Origin: Cryomorphaceae bacterium 1068
GTDB lineage: Bacteria; Bacteroidota; Bacteroidia; Flavobacteriales_D; Cryomorphaceae
Assembly: GCA_027214385.1 (NCBI GenBank)
Contig: JAPVXR010000010.1
Coordinates: forward strand, 62,001 to 126,000
Reading direction: 5' to 3'
DNA length: 64,000 nt
Position numbers and translations under genes: made by a program. The number at the start of each line of letters is the position of its first letter. Within the stretch, counting starts at the first letter, position 1. The notes beneath the pieces were generated by a model. That model was given only the letters and a program-made list of their open reading frames with translations. It did not search any database and was not told where the DNA came from. Shown one piece after another: positions 52,115 through 60,651 of this stretch.

Positions 52115-54511
52115 GTGAAAACGACAGCACTTTTCTGTATCTTTTTCTTAGCATTCCTGATCGTTCAGGCTCAGAATACTGCCACTCTTTTCGGTACAGT
52201 CCGTGATAGTATCTCAGGCGAAACACTTCCGGGAGCGACAGTGTATATCCCCGCTGCAAGTCGTGGAATGTCGACCGATTTGGATGGGAAATTCGAAATG
52301 GAACTCAAACCGGGTAGCTACGAAGTTCGCTTCTCATATGCCGGATACACTCCTTCAGTAAAAAAGATCTCACTCGAATCGGGAGAACGAAAGAATTTCG
52401 ACATAGAATTGGGCAACATCACCTTAAAACAGGTTGAAATCAAAGCTTATATTTCTGATTACACATCAGGAACTGCAATGAGTCGCACTAAGCTCGATAT
52501 GGAAACCATCAAGCTCTTACCCGCATTTCTGGGAGAAGTCGATTTATTGAAAACCATACAGCTATTACCTGGTGTTCAGGCCGCGGGCGAAGGCAATGCC
52601 GGATTCTACGTGAGAGGCGGAGGTCCTGACCAAAATTTGATTCTTTTTGACGATGCCGTTGTCTACAATGCGTCCCATTTGCTTGGTTTCTTTTCGGTAT
52701 TTAACTCCGATGCCATTGAAGGTGTTGAGCTCTACAAGGGTGGAATGCCAGCGGAATATGGTGAACGTTTGGCCTCAGTAATCGATGTTTCTCAGAGGAA
52801 AGGAAGCACTGAAAAATTTCAAGGCAGAGGTGGACTAGGAGTAATCTCAAGCCGTCTTACTCTTGAAGGACCATTGGTAAAAGATAAGGCTTCGTTCATA
52901 GTGTCGGGGCGCAGAACTTACGTAGATGCTCTAATAACTCCATTCATTAATGAAGAATCAGATTTCGGCGGAAGCCGCTATTTCTTTTATGATCTTAATG
53001 GAAGACTGGACTGGGATTTGGGCGATGGAAGTTCTGTATTTTTAAGCGGCTACTTCGGCGATGACGCTTTCGACTTTAACAGTCCTCAAACTGAATTTAA
53101 AACAAATGTCACTTGGGGAAACCGGATAGTCTCGGGTGGGTATCAAAAGATCTTTAACGATGATATCTTGTTTAAGGTAAATGGATCATTCACTAAATAC
53201 AATTTCGGCTTTAAGGGTAGTCAAGACGAATTTCAGCTAGAAGTAAATAGCCAGATAACGGACTATCGGTTTAAGCCTGAACTCTCTTTCAAACTGGGAA
53301 ATCACAATGTTAAAACGGGGTTTTCATATGTGTTCCACGACATCAGCCCAAACAATTCTTCTGCAGAACAGGGTGAGACCATTTTTGACTTGGGTGAGCA
53401 ACAGCAGTTTTACAGTCACGAAGGAGCTTTTTATATCTCTGATGAATTTGATCTAACGGACGTTTGGAAAATTGAAGCTGGTCTTCGCGTTTCAGCATTT
53501 GCACATACAGGGCCATTCACACGATATGTCGTTGACGCGAATGGCTCAACGCAAGACACCGTTCGTTATGGATCAGGAGAAACTATCGCAGATTATTTTG
53601 GCTGGGAGCCAAGATTAAGCACTAGCTATCGACTGTCTGAGCGATCATCCGTAAAAGCCTCTTTCACTCAAAACTACCAGTACATCCATTTAGCAAACCT
53701 ATCACCGCTAGCCCTTCCTACCGATGTATGGCTACCAAGCACAGAGCTCGTCCAACCTCAGCTGGGAAGACAATATGCAGTGGGCTACTTCCGACTCTTT
53801 GAAGGTGGCAGCATAGAGGCTTCTGTTGAGGCGTACTACAAGGAGATGGAAAATTTAATTGAGTACAAGGAAAATACTCAACCAAGTGACGGGGTGGGGA
53901 ATAATGAAGATAACTTGTTGACTTTTGGGCGTGGTGAATCGTATGGCATTGAGTTTTTCGTCAAAAAAAACGTGGGAAAAACGACTGGCTGGATTGGATA
54001 CACTCTGTCCCGAACGGATCGTCAATTTGATGCTATTAACGGAGGAAGATGGTATCCGGCTACCTTTGACCGTAGGCATGATATAGCCATTGTGGTAGCT
54101 CATAGACTGACCGATAAATGGACCCTCTCCGGGAATTTCGTTTACGGTACGGGTCGTGCTATCACACTGCCCGTTACCGGATACTTTATCGAAAACACCC
54201 TCGTTTATAATTACTCGGAACGCAACAGTTTTAGAATGAGAGACTATCACCGAATGGATCTTTCCGCAACTTACTCAACAAGCGAAACCAAGAAGATTAC
54301 AGACAAGGTGACAGGCGAAATAATTGAGAAGCGAAAGAGGATTCAATCGCAGTGGGTATTTTCCATCTACAATGTTTACAACCGCTTAAATCCGTATTTC
54401 TACTATTTCGATAATCAAGGAGAAGCGGCAAATGGTACTTTTCAAATTCAGGCCAAACAAGTTTCCCTATTCCCCATCTTACCTGCCGTCACATGGAATT
54501 TTCAGTTTTGA
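52115..54511 (+). CDS. TonB-dependent receptor with carboxypeptidase-like N-terminal domain
   Basis: A 798-residue outer-membrane receptor. The signal peptide (LFCIFFLAFLIVQAQ) is followed by a CarboxypepD_reg-like domain (ATLFGTVRDSISGETLPGAT to about 105). The plug domain has LLPGVQAAGEGNAGFYVRGGG and NAIEGVELYKGG-like motifs, and a barrel ends in PAVTWNFQF. The start is GTG at 52115. It is followed, with a 19-base overlap, by a DUF4249 lipoprotein, as is usual for this receptor group. Unlike SusC it is short and has no SusD partner. The ligand is unknown. Confidence 0.93.
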   Translation: MKTTALFCIFFLAFLIVQAQNTATLFGTVRDSISGETLPGATVYIPAASRGMSTDLDGKFEMELKPGSYEVRFSYAGYTPSVKKISLESGERKNFDIELGNITLKQVEIKAYISDYTSGTAMSRTKLDMETIKLLPAFLGEVDLLKTIQLLPGVQAAGEGNAGFYVRGGGPDQNLILFDDAVVYNASHLLGFFSVFNSDAIEGVELYKGGMPAEYGERLASVIDVSQRKGSTEKFQGRGGLGVISSRLTLEGPLVKDKASFIVSGRRTYVDALITPFINEESDFGGSRYFFYDLNGRLDWDLGDGSSVFLSGYFGDDAFDFNSPQTEFKTNVTWGNRIVSGGYQKIFNDDILFKVNGSFTKYNFGFKGSQDEFQLEVNSQITDYRFKPELSFKLGNHNVKTGFSYVFHDISPNNSSAEQGETIFDLGEQQQFYSHEGAFYISDEFDLTDVWKIEAGLRVSAFAHTGPFTRYVVDANGSTQDTVRYGSGETIADYFGWEPRLSTSYRLSERSSVKASFTQNYQYIHLANLSPLALPTDVWLPSTELVQPQLGRQYAVGYFRLFEGGSIEASVEAYYKEMENLIEYKENTQPSDGVGNNEDNLLTFGRGESYGIEFFVKKNVGKTTGWIGYTLSRTDRQFDAINGGRWYPATFDRRHDIAIVVAHRLTDKWTLSGNFVYGTGRAITLPVTGYFIENTLVYNYSERNSFRMRDYHRMDLSATYSTSETKKITDKVTGEIIEKRKRIQSQWVFSIYNVYNRLNPYFYYFDNQGEAANGTFQIQAKQVSLFPILPAVTWNFQF

Positions 54512-55443
54512 GAAGATTTTGGCACATAGCGATTTTGGTGACTCTTTTCTCTTCTTGCGAAAAGGATATCGAAATAGATATCCCCCCTTCGGAACCGCAA
54601 ATCGTGGTTGAAGGAACCATTGAAAACGGTGGCCCTCCTATTGTGTTGGTCTCAAGAACAAGAGGTTTCTTTGAACCGACAAGTCCTGCAGATATTGCTA
54701 ACTCATATATATCGGATGCTACCGTATTTGTAAACGATCAGGAGCTTACTGCCGTCTGTGCAGAAGATGTTCCCCCGGAACTGTTGTCCGCATTTGCTGA
54801 ATTAATCGGAGTCTCTCCCGACGATTTGGATGACCTTCCGCTTTGCGGCTATATTGGTCTGGATATAGTTGGAGAGTTCGAAACCTCCTATGATTTGAGA
54901 GTAGAATTGGATGATCAAGTGCTGAGGGCCACCACACATATTCCAAATCCCGTTGTGCCTGACTCATCCTATTTCAGGCTTTGGGCCAATAGCCCTCAAT
55001 ACGGTTATGTCTTCAGTAGGTTCACAGATCCCGACACACTCAATAATGCGTATCGCGTATTCACGAGAAGGATTGGGCCAAATAACAACGACAACCCAGT
55101 GGACGAAGTTTACTATGCACCTCTCGGATCTACATTTCTCGATGAGTTTTTCAATGGTACTTCGCTGGAGGTTGGATTCCAGAGAGGCCAGCCTTTCAAT
55201 TCCTCTCGTCCCACAGACACCGAAGAGGAAGACGGGTTTTTCGAGTTGGGTGATCGGTTCGTTTTTAAATTTTGTTCAATCTCAGAGCCCAGCTATCAAT
55301 TCTACCGAACTTTTGAACAGCAGCTAGGAACTAACGGAAGTCCTTTTGCCGCCCCAAACAATGTGATCACAAACATAGAAGGAGGGCTTGGAATATGGGC
55401 GGGCTATGCTTGCTCGTATGATACTATTTTTGCTACTCCATAA
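54493..55443 (+). CDS. DUF4249 lipoprotein, partner of the TonB receptor
   Basis: A 316-residue lipoprotein (signal ILVTLFSSC, C22) of the DUF4249 family. The family start EKDIEIDIPPSEPQIVVEG and NSYISDATVFVNDQEL are clear, as is the end EGGLGIWAGYACSYD. These proteins occur next to TonB receptors of the upstream type and probably sit on the receptor as a ligand-binding or lid subunit (inference). The start overlaps the receptor gene by 19 bases. Confidence 0.88.
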   Translation: MEFSVLRRFWHIAILVTLFSSCEKDIEIDIPPSEPQIVVEGTIENGGPPIVLVSRTRGFFEPTSPADIANSYISDATVFVNDQELTAVCAEDVPPELLSAFAELIGVSPDDLDDLPLCGYIGLDIVGEFETSYDLRVELDDQVLRATTHIPNPVVPDSSYFRLWANSPQYGYVFSRFTDPDTLNNAYRVFTRRIGPNNNDNPVDEVYYAPLGSTFLDEFFNGTSLEVGFQRGQPFNSSRPTDTEEEDGFFELGDRFVFKFCSISEPSYQFYRTFEQQLGTNGSPFAAPNNVITNIEGGLGIWAGYACSYDTIFATP

Positions 55444-55507
55444 GGTTTTCCATATCCGATATAAACATTGGTGATATTTATTTTCGTCATGAAGGAAGGA
55501 TAGTTCG

Positions 55508-55515
55508 TAAATTTG
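55508..55515 (+). promoter_or_regulatory. Putative -7 element of trxB
   Basis: TAAATTTG followed by CAG is an exact TAnnTTTG match, 23 bases ahead of the ATG at 55539. It implies a short leader and independent transcription from the upstream lipoprotein gene. Confidence 0.55.
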
Positions 55516-55538
55516 CAGCCTGAAAAAAACACTCGACA

Positions 55539-56483
55539 ATGAGTCAAGATACTGAACATGTAAAATGCCTGATCATCGGTTCAGGCCCTGCGGGCTATAC
55601 CGCAGCAATCTATGCAGCGCGAGCTGACATGAGTCCCGTAATGTACCAAGGGCTGCAACCCGGAGGTCAATTAACCATCACCACTGAGGTGGAGAACTAT
55701 CCCGGATACCCTGATGGAACGCAAGGTCCCGAAATGATGGAAGACTTTAAGAAACAAGCTGAAAGATTCGGTACGGATGTGCGTTTCGGAATGGCTACTG
55801 CCGTAGATTTCAGCGGAGGTAAGCATGTAGTAACGATTGATGGCAACAAAGAAATCACAGCTGATTCGGTGATCATTTCGACAGGAGCTTCTGCTAAGTG
55901 GTTGGGAATAGAAAGTGAGAAACGCCTCAATGGTTTTGGTGTAAGTGCCTGTGCCGTTTGTGATGGATTCTTTTACAAAGGCCAAGAAGTAGCCATTGTT
56001 GGAGGTGGAGATACCGCTTGTGAAGAAGCGAGTTATTTGGCTAAGCTCTGCAAGAAAGTAACTATGCTGGTAAGAAGAGATGAGCTGCGCGCATCTAAAG
56101 CCATGCAGCACAGAGTCATGAACACAGAGAATATTGAAATTCTTTGGAACACTGAAACCGATGAAATTCTAGGAGAATCAGGTGTTGAAGGAGTTAGAGT
56201 AAAGAATAGAGTTACGAATGAAACTTCGGAAATCAAAATCACGGGATTCTTCGTAGCCATTGGCCACAAGCCAAATACGGATATCTTCAAAGGTCAATTG
56301 GATATGGATGACACGGGATACCTTAAAGTGACTCCGGGATCTACCAAGACGAACGTTGCAGGAGTATTTGCTTGCGGTGATGCTGCCGACAAAATATACC
56401 GACAGGCCGTTACTGCAGCCGGAACGGGATGCATGGGTGCTCTTGATGCCGAAAGGTATTTGGCGGAAGCAGGGCTGCACTAG
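55539..56483 (+). CDS. trxB: Thioredoxin reductase
   Basis: A 314-residue NADPH-dependent flavoenzyme that reduces thioredoxin. The FAD loop IIGSGPAGYTAAIYAARA, the redox pair C138-A-V-C141 in SACAVCDGFF, the NADPH loop VAIVGGGDTACEEASYL, and the second FAD motif GVFACGDAADKIYRQ are all present. Length is typical. It is probably a single-gene unit with its own promoter and a terminator downstream. Confidence 0.97.
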   Translation: MSQDTEHVKCLIIGSGPAGYTAAIYAARADMSPVMYQGLQPGGQLTITTEVENYPGYPDGTQGPEMMEDFKKQAERFGTDVRFGMATAVDFSGGKHVVTIDGNKEITADSVIISTGASAKWLGIESEKRLNGFGVSACAVCDGFFYKGQEVAIVGGGDTACEEASYLAKLCKKVTMLVRRDELRASKAMQHRVMNTENIEILWNTETDEILGESGVEGVRVKNRVTNETSEIKITGFFVAIGHKPNTDIFKGQLDMDDTGYLKVTPGSTKTNVAGVFACGDAADKIYRQAVTAAGTGCMGALDAERYLAEAGLH

Positions 56484-56507
56484 ACAACTAACAGGACAAT
56501 AAAAAGA

Positions 56508-56535
56508 AAAGCCTCCCCATAGCAAGGGAGGCTTT
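56508..56535 (+). terminator. Intrinsic terminator of trxB
   Basis: AAAGCCTCCC (56508-56517) pairs perfectly with GGGAGGCTTT (56526-56535) around an 8-base loop. The T tract after it is weak on the plus strand; on the minus strand the stem is followed by TCTTTTT, so it may also end the convergent sigma-like gene. Confidence 0.78.
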
Positions 56536-56607
56536 CTCATTCATAGCCCTAAAAAAACTTTAGGATTAGCTATAAACAATACGATTCAAAAGGTAAATAG
56601 TTGCCAA

Positions 56608-58116
56608 TTAGCCTTGGTATTTTATTCTTAAAATACAAGGCTTCAAACTTTCCACCCTTTGGGCTGTACTGCTGTAATAAAGTCTGTTTCTAGTTGGTAA
56701 TTTGATGTCGTAAGTCGTACCAAACTCAATAAATTCTTTGACTTTAACGACTCCCTGAGAAAGCTTTCCTTCATCTGACTCAATCATGATGCCCTTCAAC
56801 TCTCCATACTCCGAAAATAAAGGGGCGCCAGGGAACAATGCATCTCCACCTACCCACATAGTCTCCAATTCAGAAAATTGTGTTGTGGCCTCTCCAAATA
56901 GAAGTTTCCCATCGGAATATCCCAAAGAAATCAGTTCATCTCCCACTTCTGCAGCTTTTGGAGAAAAACGAAAAGGGACTGAAGTGCGCAAAACCGAATC
57001 GACCAATAGTAGCGCTAGTCCTGTTTTTTTGTCAATTGACACTACCTCTGCAGAACCATTATGAGAGAGCTCATTACTTACACTGATCATATCACCCTTA
57101 CTTAAATCCTCAGCAGTGGTGAGAGCAAATCCATCTTCGTTTATGATGAATGCACTTTTCTCTTTCCATTCAAGAACAGGAACTTGCACCGTATCTACTT
57201 TCATAGTATCCACGACTATTTCGGGCTTTGCTACCTCTTTGTTACTTGCGTAATTGTAAAGTCCGAAAGAGGTAAGTACGGAGACTACAACAGCAACCAG
57301 CGCTGTAAAAGAAATGAGTTGTAATGGTTTCATTTTGATCTTTTTTGGATTGTCCTCCATCTTCTTCAAGTTACTCGCATCATCAGGCAGCAAGCGATCC
57401 CTGAATTCTCTTAAGATGGTCGTTCGCTCTTTGGAACTGACATGGTTCTTTACCGTCGCCACTACTCTGGAGGTCATAGCCAGACAAACATCCATTTCAG
57501 GTCCTTTAGGCTTCTCCGTACTTTCAGGAGCTATCACGTAATTTAAGCACTTTGCAAAATCTTCACTTTTGATATCAAAAGCTTTATTCTCAGTAAGCTC
57601 TACCAACTTCCTCAAGCATCCCGATAGGCGATTGATGGCTCTTTCTTCGACACTAAAACCCAATCGCGGACCAACTTCTTCGAAGGGCCTTCCCTCTCCG
57701 ATCAATTCGAGCATCATGGTTCTACAAGGCTCACCAATTAATGCCAACTTCGAAGCAGCTTTTTCACTTCTTTCGTTCATTAAATCAATCTCGTGAAAAG
57801 CATGATCGAGGTCGTAATACTCTCGGCGATGCTGTACGAAATTCAAGTCCACATTACGTTTTTCGAGTTTTTTAAGCCAAATGATTCTGGAAAAAGAATA
57901 AATCAATCCGGAGGCCTTCTCAAGATATGTCTTTCCCTTGAGTTCGACAGAGCGAGTGTAGTAATAGAATGCTTCGATGTATACATCCCGAGCTTCCGAA
58001 AAGGAACCTTTATTTTCGGTAATGAAACGAAGAACAGGAAAATAGGAAGACTTAAACTGATCCTCTAGTGTTTTCCAATCTTCATCTGTGAAAGTGTACC
58101 ATTTCTCTACGTTCAT
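56608..58116 (-). CDS. Sigma-factor-like/TM/pseudo-HtrA fusion protein
   Basis: A 502-residue protein of unusual architecture. Residues about 20-90 resemble ECF sigma region 2 (FITENKGSFSEARDVYIEAF). Residues about 120-175 resemble region 4 (GEPCRTMMLELIGEGRPFEE then RLGFSVEERAINRLSGCLRK). A linker (176-260) leads to one membrane helix (LQLISFTALVAVVVSVLTSF, 265-284). The outer domain (318-465) follows the trypsin-like HtrA strand order: SAFIINEDGFALTT, IDKKTGLALLLVD, VGDELISLGYSDG, GDALFPGAPLFSEYGELKGI. The positions of catalytic His, Asp and Ser read A-E, G and A, so it is predicted catalytically dead. It is convergent with trxB and divergent from an S41 protease gene. Confidence 0.75.
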   Translation of the reverse strand: MNVEKWYTFTDEDWKTLEDQFKSSYFPVLRFITENKGSFSEARDVYIEAFYYYTRSVELKGKTYLEKASGLIYSFSRIIWLKKLEKRNVDLNFVQHRREYYDLDHAFHEIDLMNERSEKAASKLALIGEPCRTMMLELIGEGRPFEEVGPRLGFSVEERAINRLSGCLRKLVELTENKAFDIKSEDFAKCLNYVIAPESTEKPKGPEMDVCLAMTSRVVATVKNHVSSKERTTILREFRDRLLPDDASNLKKMEDNPKKIKMKPLQLISFTALVAVVVSVLTSFGLYNYASNKEVAKPEIVVDTMKVDTVQVPVLEWKEKSAFIINEDGFALTTAEDLSKGDMISVSNELSHNGSAEVVSIDKKTGLALLLVDSVLRTSVPFRFSPKAAEVGDELISLGYSDGKLLFGEATTQFSELETMWVGGDALFPGAPLFSEYGELKGIMIESDEGKLSQGVVKVKEFIEFGTTYDIKLPTRNRLYYSSTAQRVESLKPCILRIKYQG

Positions 58117-58159
58117 AGGGAGAAGTCAAATTTTCTCTAATTCTGAAACTAATGCACAC

Positions 58160-58169
58160 GCGTATACGC
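58160..58169. promoter_or_regulatory. 10-bp palindrome upstream of the sigma-like fusion gene
   Basis: GCGTATACGC is a perfect palindrome 44 bases ahead of the ATG at 58116, in the divergent spacer shared with the S41 protease gene. It could be an operator for either gene. TTAGTTTC, a weak -7-like stretch on the minus strand, lies between it and the start. Confidence 0.3.
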
Positions 58170-58339
58170 CTGAATTGCAGATATGTTTCAAGAGCATATT
58201 TCAACAGAAGTTTGAAGGAACTTTTGGTGGAGAAAGACGTTAGAGATGCTTGTCGTAAGACTTTAACTGGAATTAACACTGCCATACCAACCCTAGAGGG
58301 CCTTTAAAGCGTTATCTTTAGGATTCGAAAGTATTTAAT

Positions 58340-59950
58340 ATGAAAAGACTCATCTTAGTCACCATTGCCGTTCTGGCTTTTACGGTATCAAAAGGCCAAT
58401 CAGAAGAAAATCAACCCGAATTCAGAAAAGCTGCAGAGAAAATCACTGCGCTTCTTTTTCATTTGGAAAATAGCTACGTAGATAGTGTAGATCTTGATGA
58501 TCTCGTGGATGACGCGATAAGGGAGGTTCTTGGAGAACTGGACCCACATAGCGTTTATATTCCTGCTGAAGATGTAGCTCGAGCGAATGAAGGGCTAGAA
58601 GGCAATTTTGAAGGAATCGGTATTCAATTCAATATTTTAAGAGATACAATTACGGTTGTTTCCCCTATTGCGGGAGGACCAAGTGAATCCCTAGGGATTA
58701 TGGCCGGTGATAAAATCGTGAGTATTGATGGCGAAAACGTAGCGGGTATTGGCGTCACCAATAGCGATGTTACATCAAGCCTTCGCGGAACCAAAGGAAC
58801 GGAAGTAACCGTCGGTATACGAAGAAGAGAAACAAATAAAGTGCTCATTTTTGACATAGTGCGGGACGAAATACCACTATACAGTCTCGATGCCTCATAC
58901 ATGGCTACGGATAAAATCGGCTACATCAAGATCAACCGTTTTTCGAAAACGACTATGGATGAGTTCCATGTAGCTCTCAAATCCTTAAAAGAACAAGGCA
59001 TGAAAGACTTGGTGCTAGACTTACAAGGAAATGGTGGAGGTCTTTTGGAAACGAGTCGTCAATTGGCAGATGAGTTTATCAGCTCAAGTAAAATGATCGT
59101 CTACACAGAGGGAAGAAGTTATCCGAAAAGAGAAATGGTTGCTACTTCCAAAGGTGAATTTGAAGAAGGCAGACTCATAGTACTAACCAATGAAGGTTCA
59201 GCAAGTGCGTCTGAAATCGTTTCAGGAGCTGTCCAAGACTGGGACCGAGGCTTGATAGTTGGGCGAAGAACATTTGGTAAAGGATTGGTTCAACGACCTA
59301 TTCCTCTTCCGGATGGCAGTTATATCAGGTTAACCACACAGAAATATTTTACTCCAAGCGGGCGCTGTATCCAAAAGCCTTATGATGATGGAATGGAAGC
59401 ATATTACCGAGAAAAATTTGATCGCTATGAGAATGGTGAACTTTGGTCGCTGGATAGCTTGGATTTTCCGGACTCCTTGAAGTATTCTACCGAGAATGGC
59501 CGAGTGGTTTATGGCGGAGGTGGAATTGTTCCTGATGTTTTTGTTCCCTTGGATACAATGGCATCTTCGGATCTGAACAATGACCTGATCCGAAAAGGGA
59601 TAATGAATTCATTTGCGATTACCTACACCAATAAGCAGAGAAAAAAACTACTGAAAGAGTTCGCGAATGTCGAAGCCTACATAAAAGGATTCGACATCGA
59701 CTCAGCCATTTCGGATCTTAAAGACTACGCAGCCAAAGAGGATGAAGAAATAGATTGGAACGAAGAAGACTTCGCAAGATCGAAGGAGATGATTGCGGGG
59801 AGATTAAAGGCTCTCATCGCGCGAAACTTATGGGATTTTAGCGCGTACTACCAAGTATTCAATCCTTATTGGAACACTTACAATAAGGCCATTGAAATAC
59901 TCAAGGAGAACGACTACGACGAATTTAAACTCGCCGATACGCGGTTTTAA
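58340..59950 (+). CDS. C-terminal processing peptidase, S41 family
   Basis: A 536-residue periplasmic serine protease with a signal peptide (LILVTIAVLAFTVSKGQ). A PDZ domain (about 85-175; NFEGIGIQFNI, MAGDKIVSIDGENV) precedes the catalytic domain, where NEGSASASEIVSGAVQD supplies the nucleophile (S289 by comparison with E. coli Tsp) and TFGKGLVQ the base K314. It cleaves proteins at their C-termini. A C-terminal helical region follows (about 410-536). It is divergent from the sigma-like fusion gene, which carries a dead protease fold; the two might be functionally linked (inference). Confidence 0.95.
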   Translation: MKRLILVTIAVLAFTVSKGQSEENQPEFRKAAEKITALLFHLENSYVDSVDLDDLVDDAIREVLGELDPHSVYIPAEDVARANEGLEGNFEGIGIQFNILRDTITVVSPIAGGPSESLGIMAGDKIVSIDGENVAGIGVTNSDVTSSLRGTKGTEVTVGIRRRETNKVLIFDIVRDEIPLYSLDASYMATDKIGYIKINRFSKTTMDEFHVALKSLKEQGMKDLVLDLQGNGGGLLETSRQLADEFISSSKMIVYTEGRSYPKREMVATSKGEFEEGRLIVLTNEGSASASEIVSGAVQDWDRGLIVGRRTFGKGLVQRPIPLPDGSYIRLTTQKYFTPSGRCIQKPYDDGMEAYYREKFDRYENGELWSLDSLDFPDSLKYSTENGRVVYGGGGIVPDVFVPLDTMASSDLNNDLIRKGIMNSFAITYTNKQRKKLLKEFANVEAYIKGFDIDSAISDLKDYAAKEDEEIDWNEEDFARSKEMIAGRLKALIARNLWDFSAYYQVFNPYWNTYNKAIEILKENDYDEFKLADTRF

Positions 59951-59984
59951 AAACAGAGAGTTCGAATTCTGATATTCAATTTTA

Positions 59985-59992
59985 TACCTTTG
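59985..59992 (+). promoter_or_regulatory. Putative -7 element of the DUF1573 gene
   Basis: TACCTTTG followed by TAA is an exact TAnnTTTG match 26 bases ahead of the ATG at 60019. A TTCG near 59961 is a possible -33. Confidence 0.6.
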
Positions 59993-60018
59993 TAAACTTA
60001 ACTTAGAAAACAATTGTC

Positions 60019-60582
60019 ATGAGTGAAAACTTAAAAACAGGATTGCTGGTTTTTATAGCAGCACTATTAGTTGTAAATACAGTCATATTAGTAACAGATG
60101 ATGGTCCATCATACGTTGATCCTAGTGCTGACAGAGCCTCTTTTGAAAGAACAGCAGCTGTTTCTGCAAACAATGCCAAAGAAAAGAAAGTAGCTTTAGA
60201 TAAAGCCAAGGCGGTAGATCCTTTAAAGACTACAGCTTCTAAAACTGCACCTGCAGGTCCGGTGACTACGATGGAGTTTACTGAGACTGCACATGATTTT
60301 GGAACAATTCTTCAAGATTCAGAAAACACCAAAGTTTTTGCGTTTACCAATACGGGTACAGAGCCCTTGATAATTGAAAATGCCAAAGGATCTTGTGGAT
60401 GTACGGTACCTGAATATCCGAAAGAGCCGATTCCTCCGGGAGAGACTGGTGAGATCAAGGTCGTTTATAAGCCTGGTAAACAAAAGAATGCTCAAAGCAA
60501 AAACGTTACCATCACTGCCAATACATTGCCTGAGAAGTCAGTATTGACTATTTCAGCGAATGTAAAGGAGGGTGGAATCTAA
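60019..60582 (+). CDS. DUF1573 protein, membrane-anchored
   Basis: A 187-residue protein with an N-terminal membrane helix (GLLVFIAALLVVNTVILV) and no lipobox Cys. After a low-complexity Ala/Lys linker (about 40-85) comes a DUF1573 immunoglobulin-like domain: TAHDFGTILQDSENTKVFAF, NAKGSCGCTVPEYPKEPIPP with the C-G-C motif, and GEIKVVYKPGKQKN. The domain is expected on the periplasmic side. Function is unknown; the family is abundant in Bacteroidota envelopes. A strong terminator follows at 60603. Confidence 0.92.
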   Translation: MSENLKTGLLVFIAALLVVNTVILVTDDGPSYVDPSADRASFERTAAVSANNAKEKKVALDKAKAVDPLKTTASKTAPAGPVTTMEFTETAHDFGTILQDSENTKVFAFTNTGTEPLIIENAKGSCGCTVPEYPKEPIPPGETGEIKVVYKPGKQKNAQSKNVTITANTLPEKSVLTISANVKEGGI

Positions 60583-60600
60583 TACCTCAACTATTGAACA

Positions 60601-60636
60601 AAAAAAGCGCCGACTGTTGTCGGCGCTTTTTTTTTT
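60601..60636. terminator. Bidirectional intrinsic terminator
   Basis: AAAAGCGCCGAC (60603-60614) pairs perfectly with GTCGGCGCTTTT (60619-60630) around TGTT, with a further T run on the plus strand and A on the other side. It ends both the DUF1573 gene and the leucine operon (leuB stop at 60652). Confidence 0.92.
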
Positions 60637-60651
60637 GTCATTTTTCAATAC

